NCBI GenBank assembly: GCA_000432995.1
Contig: HF972684.1
Coordinates: 1-10,631 of the forward strand
Direction: 5' to 3'
DNA length: 10,631 nt
From: Clostridium sp. CAG:1013
Lineage (GTDB): Bacteria; Bacillota; Clostridia; Oscillospirales; Acutalibacteraceae
In this document: positions 6,531 through 10,631 of the stretch, in pieces
How positions within the stretch are numbered: position 1 is the stretch's first letter
Layout of the letters: every line of letters starts with the position of its first letter
The notes under the pieces: generated by a model
Told to the model about the DNA's origin: nothing
The model's database searches: none
Seen by the model: only the letters and a program-made list of their open reading frames with translations
Program-made: the position numbers and the translations under genes

Positions 6531-8150
6531 ATGATAAGCGGTGGAGAGATCATGGTGAAGTGCCTGGAAGCCGAAGGGGTGGAGATCCTGTTCGGCTATC
6601 CGGGGGCGGCCATCTGTCCCTTTTACGACGCTTTGTACGATTCCCCCATCCGCCATGTGTTGGTGCGCTCGGAACAGAATGCGGCCCACATGGCCAGCGG
6701 CTATGCTCGTGCTTCCGGAAAGCCCGGGGTCTGCGTGGCTACCTCCGGCCCCGGCGCCACGAATCTCATCACCGGCATCGCCACGGCTTACATGGATTCC
6801 ATCCCCATAGTGGCCATCACCGGCCAGGTGAATCTGGAACAGTTGGGCCGGGACGTGTTCCAGGAAGCGGACGTCACCGGCGCCTGCGAGTCCTTCACCA
6901 AGCACAGCTATCTGGTGAAGTCCGTGGAGGACCTGCCCCGAGTATTCAAGGAGGCATTTCACATCGCTTCCACAGGCCGTCCAGGACCGGTGCTCATCGA
7001 CGTACCCGAGGACGTGCAGGAAGCTCTGACAAAATCTTTCCATTACCCGGAGCGGGCGGACATTCCCGGGTATAAGCCTAAAACCGGGGGTCATCCCATG
7101 CAGATCAAGCGGGCGCTGGAAGCTATTTCCCAGGCCAAGCAGCCTGTGATTTGCTGCGGTGGCGGCGTGGTGCTGGCCGGCGCCCGTGAGGAGATGACCG
7201 CCTTCGCCCAGAAAAGCGGCATCCCCATCGTGTCCACTATGATGGGCATCGGGGTGATGCCCATGGATAGCCCAGTTTATCTAGGCATGATCGGCCGCTA
7301 TGGACGCAGTTACGCCAACAGGGCCATCGGCGAAGCGGATCTGATTCTGCTGTGCGGCGCGCGAGTGGGAGATCGGGCCATCGCCCTGCCCAATCAAGTG
7401 GCCCAGCAGGCGAAGATCATACATATCGACATCGACCCGGCAGAGATCGGCAAGAACATGCGGGTGGATGTGCCCATTGTGGGAGACATCAAAACCGTGC
7501 TGGCTGCCCTGGCGGAACGGGTGGAGCCCGCCGACTGTAAGGAATGGGTGGAGCGTGTGCTCCGCTACAAGCGGGAATTTATCCCCCGAGGAGAGGACCG
7601 AGAGGACTATGTGGAGCCTAGGTCTTTCATCCGGACTTTGTCCGCCATGATGGAGGAGGACGCCATCCTCACTGCGGACCCGGGTCAAGGGCAGATCTGG
7701 GCGGCCATCAACTTTACCCAGAAGGAAGGACGATTCCTCACTAGCGGCGGCCTGGGCACCATGGGCTATGCTTTGCCCGCTGCGCTGGGGGCCAAACTGG
7801 CCAAGCCCCGGCGGCAGGTACTGGCGGTGTGCGGTGACGGCGCTTTCCAGATGAGCCTGTGTGAGCTGGCCACGGTGGTAGCTTCCCACGCGCCCTTGAA
7901 GATCGTGGTGTTTGATAACAGGAGGTTGGGCATGGTGCGGGAGTATCAGAACAGCCATTACAGCCGGCGGCACATTGCCACCCATATGGACGGAAACCCT
8001 GATTTTGTGGCGCTTTGCAGGGCTTATGGGATCCCCGCGGCCCTGGCGGAAAACAACCGGCAGGCGGAGATTTTAGCGGCGGAGATGCTGCAAACTCCTA
8101 CCCCCTACGTGCTGGTGTGCCGGGTGGATCCGGAGACGCCTTCCGTCTGA
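6531..8150 (+). CDS. ilvB: Acetolactate synthase (acetohydroxyacid synthase) large, catalytic subunit
   Basis: This thiamine-diphosphate enzyme condenses two pyruvates to acetolactate, or pyruvate with 2-oxobutyrate, the first common step of valine, leucine and isoleucine synthesis. The product is 539 residues, slightly short for the family. Residues 1-170 are the pyrimidine-binding domain with 'FGYPGAA' and the catalytic E48 in 'RSEQNAAHMA'. Residues about 190-330 are the central FAD-binding domain, and about 370-530 the diphosphate-binding domain, with GDG at 435-437 and N463 of the ThDP motif. After this, Y472 in 'GMVREYQ' replaces the Trp usual in this enzyme, the residue that in E. coli enzyme II (Trp464) sets preference for 2-oxobutyrate. 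The ATG has GAGGGAG seven bases upstream. The small subunit gene lies 30 bases downstream, which supports a biosynthetic synthase rather than another ThDP enzyme. No T-box or attenuator precedes it. Confidence 0.95.
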   Translation: MISGGEIMVKCLEAEGVEILFGYPGAAICPFYDALYDSPIRHVLVRSEQNAAHMASGYARASGKPGVCVATSGPGATNLITGIATAYMDSIPIVAITGQVNLEQLGRDVFQEADVTGACESFTKHSYLVKSVEDLPRVFKEAFHIASTGRPGPVLIDVPEDVQEALTKSFHYPERADIPGYKPKTGGHPMQIKRALEAISQAKQPVICCGGGVVLAGAREEMTAFAQKSGIPIVSTMMGIGVMPMDSPVYLGMIGRYGRSYANRAIGEADLILLCGARVGDRAIALPNQVAQQAKIIHIDIDPAEIGKNMRVDVPIVGDIKTVLAALAERVEPADCKEWVERVLRYKREFIPRGEDREDYVEPRSFIRTLSAMMEEDAILTADPGQGQIWAAINFTQKEGRFLTSGGLGTMGYALPAALGAKLAKPRRQVLAVCGDGAFQMSLCELATVVASHAPLKIVVFDNRRLGMVREYQNSHYSRRHIATHMDGNPDFVALCRAYGIPAALAENNRQAEILAAEMLQTPTPYVLVCRVDPETPSV

Positions 8151-8180
8151 GCAGGGTAACGTGAGAGGAGAGGCGAAACC

Positions 8181-8651
8181 ATGAAATATACCTTATCTGT
8201 GCTGGTGGAAAACCAGCCCGGCGTGCTGAGTAAGGTGGTGAGCCTGTTTGCCCGGCGTGGATACAACATCGACAGCCTGGCGGTGGGCACCACAGAGGAT
8301 ACCACCATGTCCCGGATGACCATTGTGGGAGAAGGGGACGACCACATTTTAGAGCAGGTGGAGAAACAGCTGAACAAGGTGATCCCGGTGATCAAGGTGC
8401 GTTCCCTGGGGCCGGACGCGGTCACCGCTGAACTGATGCTGGTGAAAATAGCCTGCGACCCTCAGACTTTGGGCAAGGTCAACGAGATCGCCGCCCTGAT
8501 GAAGGCGGAGGTGGCGGACGTTTCCAAGTCCACGGTGACGCTCCGCTTTGCCGGGGAACACGACAAGTGCGAGACACTCTGCGAATTGCTGCGCCCCTAC
8601 GGCATTCGGGAGATTTCCCGTACTGGAGTCATTGCCCTGGAGCGGGGCTGA
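8181..8651 (+). CDS. ilvH: Acetolactate synthase small, regulatory subunit
   Basis: The 156-residue protein activates IlvB and carries its valine feedback site. Residues 1-75 are an ACT domain: the first strand 'LSVLVENQPGVLSKVVSLF', then 'RRGYNIDSLAVG', 'SRMTIV' and the 'LEQVEKQLNKVIPV' helix. N11, G14, S17 and N29, which line the valine site or are hit by valine-resistance mutations in E. coli IlvH, are all present at the same numbers, so feedback inhibition by valine is expected. Residues about 82-156 form the C-terminal domain, with 'ELMLVKI' and a final 'SRTGVIALERG'. The ribosome binding site is AGGAGAGG, about seven bases before the ATG. It is the last gene of the operon and is followed by a terminator 18 bases after the stop. 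Length and motifs are normal. Confidence 0.96.
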   Translation: MKYTLSVLVENQPGVLSKVVSLFARRGYNIDSLAVGTTEDTTMSRMTIVGEGDDHILEQVEKQLNKVIPVIKVRSLGPDAVTAELMLVKIACDPQTLGKVNEIAALMKAEVADVSKSTVTLRFAGEHDKCETLCELLRPYGIREISRTGVIALERG

Positions 8652-8665
8652 GTCAAACAACAGGT

Positions 8666-8706
8666 AAAAAAACAGGACCATTCCCATGAGGAACGGTCCT
8701 GTTTTG
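8666..8706. terminator. Bidirectional intrinsic terminator between convergent genes
   Basis: AAAACAGGACC at 8669-8679 pairs with GGTCCTGTTTT at 8695-8705. After an A-C mismatch the stem continues with TTCC (8681-8684) and GGAA (8690-8693) around the loop CATGA. On the plus strand it ends in TTTT; on the minus strand it ends in the seven-base T-run complementary to 8666-8672. It therefore fits both ilvH from the left and the membrane-protein gene from the right, whose stop is only four bases away. Confidence 0.9.
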
Positions 8707-8709
8707 CTT

Positions 8710-9951
8710 TTAATTTGAACTTTCTTGGGTGGAGGAATCTTCCGGGTCCTCCTCGGGGAGGGGGAAGGGCGGGTCGGAGGGATCGATTTCCTTATTCCGC
8801 AGCCGGTTCCGCACTGAGGTGCGCAGCAGCCGGTAGAGCACTGCTGTGGCAGGAGTGCCAAACAAGATTCCCGGGACTCCCATCACGCCGCCCCAGAACA
8901 CCACGGCGAACAGGGTCCACACAGGAGGCAGTCCAATGGAGGAGCCTACTACACGGGGGTAGATCAGGTTGCCTTCCACCTGCTGGAGGATCAGCAGGAA
9001 AATGAGGAAGATCAACGCGTCGATGGGATGGACCAACAGCAGGATGATCACGCCCACTGCAGCGCCGATATAGGCGCCCAGGATGGGGATCAAAGCGCCC
9101 AAGGCCACCACAGAGGAGATCAGCAGGGCGTAGTCCAACTGGAGGATGCTCATGCCCACGTAGCACAGAGATCCAAGGATGACACACTCGGTGAGCTGCC
9201 CACGGATAAAGTTGAAGAATACCCGGTTGGTCAGAGTGCCGATCTGGCCGATCTTCCGGGACGTACCCTTGGGAAGAAAAGCAAGCAGGGTGGATTTTAC
9301 CCCGCGAAGAAGTTTTTCTTTGCTGGTGAGCATGTAGATGGAGAAGATCAGACTCATCACTGCGGAGAACACTCCGGAAGCCACGTTGATGGTGACGCCC
9401 ACCAAAGAGGTTAGGAAGTTGGTGGTCATCTGAGCCACATTGGCCAGCAAGGAGGACCAGCTGAATCCCTTCAAAAATTCCTGAATGAAGGTAAGGTCGT
9501 TCTCCGCGGCGAATTGGTTGAGCCAGACCATGGCGTTGTTGTAATAGGCAGGCACTGTTGTCTGGGCGGTTTCCGCCAAAACGCTCATGGACTCGATGAG
9601 CCCGGGAATGATGAAGGTTACGATGAACACGATCACCAAAGCCACCACCAGATAGGCCAGCGTTACCGCTAAAGGCCGCCGCATTCTATGCCACAGTTTT
9701 GACTTGGAATTTTGGAAGGGCTTAAAGGCGATGTCCTCAAAGAAATGAACGAACACATTCAAGATATACGCCAGAATGATGCCGTAAAACACAGGGCTCA
9801 AAGTAGCGAACCCCGTACAGACCGCTGCCCACACCTGATCGAATTTCATCAGGATAAGGATCAGGACTGCGGCAAAGGTCAGCAGGATAAAGCCGTTGCG
9901 CAGCACTTGCTTTTCATCCCGCAGACGGATGCCCAGTTCTCGAAGCCGCAT
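8710..9951 (-). CDS. AI-2E family transporter-like membrane protein (YdiK/PerM superfamily)
   Basis: This is a 413-residue polytopic membrane protein. Hydrophobic segments lie at about 20-37, 44-66, 94-118, 181-208, 255-272, 275-307, 312-324 and 344-374, giving the seven to eight helices usual in the family. Between the third and fourth is the typical 60-residue soluble part. Family motifs are 'FIRGQLTECVILG' at 248-260, 'ALIPILGAYIGA' at 286-297 and 'QQVEGNLIYPRVVGSSIGLPP' around 323-343. Members have been tied to autoinducer-2 export (TqsA) and to Na+/H+ antiport, but most are uncharacterised, so no substrate can be given. The C-terminal tail (about 388-413) is rich in Asp, Glu, Pro and Ser and probably cytoplasmic. 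AAAGAGGGG lies six bases before the ATG. The gene follows the dehydrogenase gene by 14 bases on the same strand and ends at the shared terminator. Confidence 0.9.
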   Translation of the reverse strand: MRLRELGIRLRDEKQVLRNGFILLTFAAVLILILMKFDQVWAAVCTGFATLSPVFYGIILAYILNVFVHFFEDIAFKPFQNSKSKLWHRMRRPLAVTLAYLVVALVIVFIVTFIIPGLIESMSVLAETAQTTVPAYYNNAMVWLNQFAAENDLTFIQEFLKGFSWSSLLANVAQMTTNFLTSLVGVTINVASGVFSAVMSLIFSIYMLTSKEKLLRGVKSTLLAFLPKGTSRKIGQIGTLTNRVFFNFIRGQLTECVILGSLCYVGMSILQLDYALLISSVVALGALIPILGAYIGAAVGVIILLLVHPIDALIFLIFLLILQQVEGNLIYPRVVGSSIGLPPVWTLFAVVFWGGVMGVPGILFGTPATAVLYRLLRTSVRNRLRNKEIDPSDPPFPLPEEDPEDSSTQESSN

Positions 9952-9965
9952 GTTGTTCCCCTCTT

Positions 9966-10631
9966 TCAGCTATTGTAAAAACGATTGGTCAGTTCCACGG
10001 CGCAGGCGGAAAGCAGACCCTTGCCGTCCATGAACCGAAGAATGGTGAACCGGTCCCGCATCTTCATGGCATGGAGCAGCGCTTCCAGGCACAGGTCCCG
10101 GCGGATGCCCAGGTCCTTGGGGCTGACAGTGGCTCCCGCAGCTTCCAGGCAGGCAATGATCTTGTCCTTATCCGGGGGAGTGAAGCCCTCGGGCAGTTCC
10201 TTGGCGGCCAGTTCGTACAAACTGGCGGAGACCACTGCGGCAGAACCAACCGAATTGCCGTGGAGGGGATGCTCCTCGCCACGCCGGAGAGCGTCCATTT
10301 CCCAGTAATGGGCCATGTGATGCTCTGCGCCGGAAGCGGGACGGGAATTTCCTACCAGGCCCATGGCCACGCCGGAGAGGATCAATGCCTCGGTGACGGC
10401 TTCCACGGCCTGGGGATCACGCTGGGCCAGGCCCTTGGCGTTCTCCGCGCATTTTTCCAGAGCCCGCTCCACCAGTGTGGCGGCCTCTTCGCAATAGTAT
10501 TCGTCGAAAAGCTGACGGGACAACCGCCAGTCGCACAGGGCAGTGTATTTGCCGATGATGTCCCCAAACCCGGCAGTGAGCATGGGCATGGGAGCGTCTT
10601 TCATGATGTCCACGTCTGCCACGATAGCCGC
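9966..10631 (-). CDS. egsA: Glycerol-1-phosphate dehydrogenase, AraM/EgsA type, C-terminal part (N-terminus outside window)
   Basis: The 221 residues visible belong to the iron-containing alcohol dehydrogenase fold. The enzyme reduces dihydroxyacetone phosphate to sn-glycerol-1-phosphate with NAD(P)H. The three expected metal ligands are visible: Asp in 'GFGD' (bases 10560-10562), His in 'SGAEHHMAH' (about 10317-10322) and His in 'HGNSVG' (10260-10262). The stretch 'NSRPASGAEHH...HYWEM' is characteristic of the AraM/EgsA group and unlike glycerol dehydrogenase GldA. The frame stays open to the window edge, so the GTG at 10620-10622 is internal ('AAIVADVD') and is not the start. The NAD-binding domain is outside. 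The stop overlaps the ribosome binding site of the downstream membrane-protein gene, so the two are likely translationally coupled. B. subtilis AraM is a nickel-dependent enzyme feeding archaeal-type prenyl-glycerol lipids; the same role here is inference. Confidence 0.85.
   Translation of the reverse strand, partial: AAIVADVDIMKDAPMPMLTAGFGDIIGKYTALCDWRLSRQLFDEYYCEEAATLVERALEKCAENAKGLAQRDPQAVEAVTEALILSGVAMGLVGNSRPASGAEHHMAHYWEMDALRRGEEHPLHGNSVGSAAVVSASLYELAAKELPEGFTPPDKDKIIACLEAAGATVSPKDLGIRRDLCLEALLHAMKMRDRFTILRFMDGKGLLSACAVELTNRFYNS

Noticed and set aside
6192..7094. A 300-codon minus-strand open frame opposite the lipoprotein gene and the start of ilvB
   Set aside because: It overlaps well-supported plus-strand genes and shows no family motif; it is a shadow of their codon bias.
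10620..10622. GTG as the start of the dehydrogenase
   Set aside because: The frame stays open to the window edge and the residues around it (AAIVADVD) continue a conserved interior strand, so the gene is cut by the window.
1..10631. Mobile elements, CRISPR arrays, tRNA or rRNA genes, attachment sites, defence systems
   Set aside because: I saw no regularly spaced repeats, transposase or integrase motifs, or structural RNA signatures; the window is densely filled with standard chromosomal genes.

Overview
The window looks like a chromosomal housekeeping stretch from a GC-rich member of the Clostridia, most plausibly Oscillospiraceae/Ruminococcaceae (inference). The grounds are strong AGGAGG-type ribosome binding sites, a DNA polymerase I whose proofreading domain has decayed as in many Firmicutes, a phosphatase resembling the Bacillus protein-arginine phosphatase YwlE, and a bacterial glycerol-1-phosphate dehydrogenase of the AraM/EgsA type. 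I see no mobile element, CRISPR array, tRNA, rRNA, phage gene or defence system. Gene density is very high and no gene-free stretch exceeds 300 bases; the longest gap is 4346-4520.

Layout. (A) 1-4345, plus strand: the 3' end of a tRNA-dihydrouridine synthase gene, then polA, rlmA (23S rRNA guanine-N1 methyltransferase) and a YwlE-like phosphatase with a TTG start. A long hairpin with a T-run at 4360-4411 ends this unit. (B) 4441-8651, plus strand: a good sigma-A-type promoter (TTGAGT, 17 bp, TATAAT) precedes rimI, tsaD, a small lipoprotein gene, ilvB and ilvH. The genes overlap or lie 12-30 bases apart, so they probably form one operon. It mixes protein and tRNA modification (RimI, TsaD) with the first common step of branched-chain amino-acid synthesis (IlvBH). 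A hairpin at 8669-8705 with an A-run on the left and T-run on the right should terminate transcription from both sides. (C) 8710-10631, minus strand: an AI-2E-family membrane protein gene preceded 14 bases upstream by the 3' part of a glycerol-1-phosphate dehydrogenase gene that runs off the window.

The region is mostly well-known families, and I did not find an undescribed system. The points most worth a second look are: a Thr in the phosphatase P-loop that suggests phosphoarginine specificity; the absence of the catalytic carboxylates from the polymerase I proofreading domain; a Trp-to-Tyr change at the substrate-preference position of IlvB; the placement of ilvBH behind rimI-tsaD and a lipoprotein with no room for its own leader; and an enzyme for archaeal-type glycerol-1-phosphate in a bacterium.
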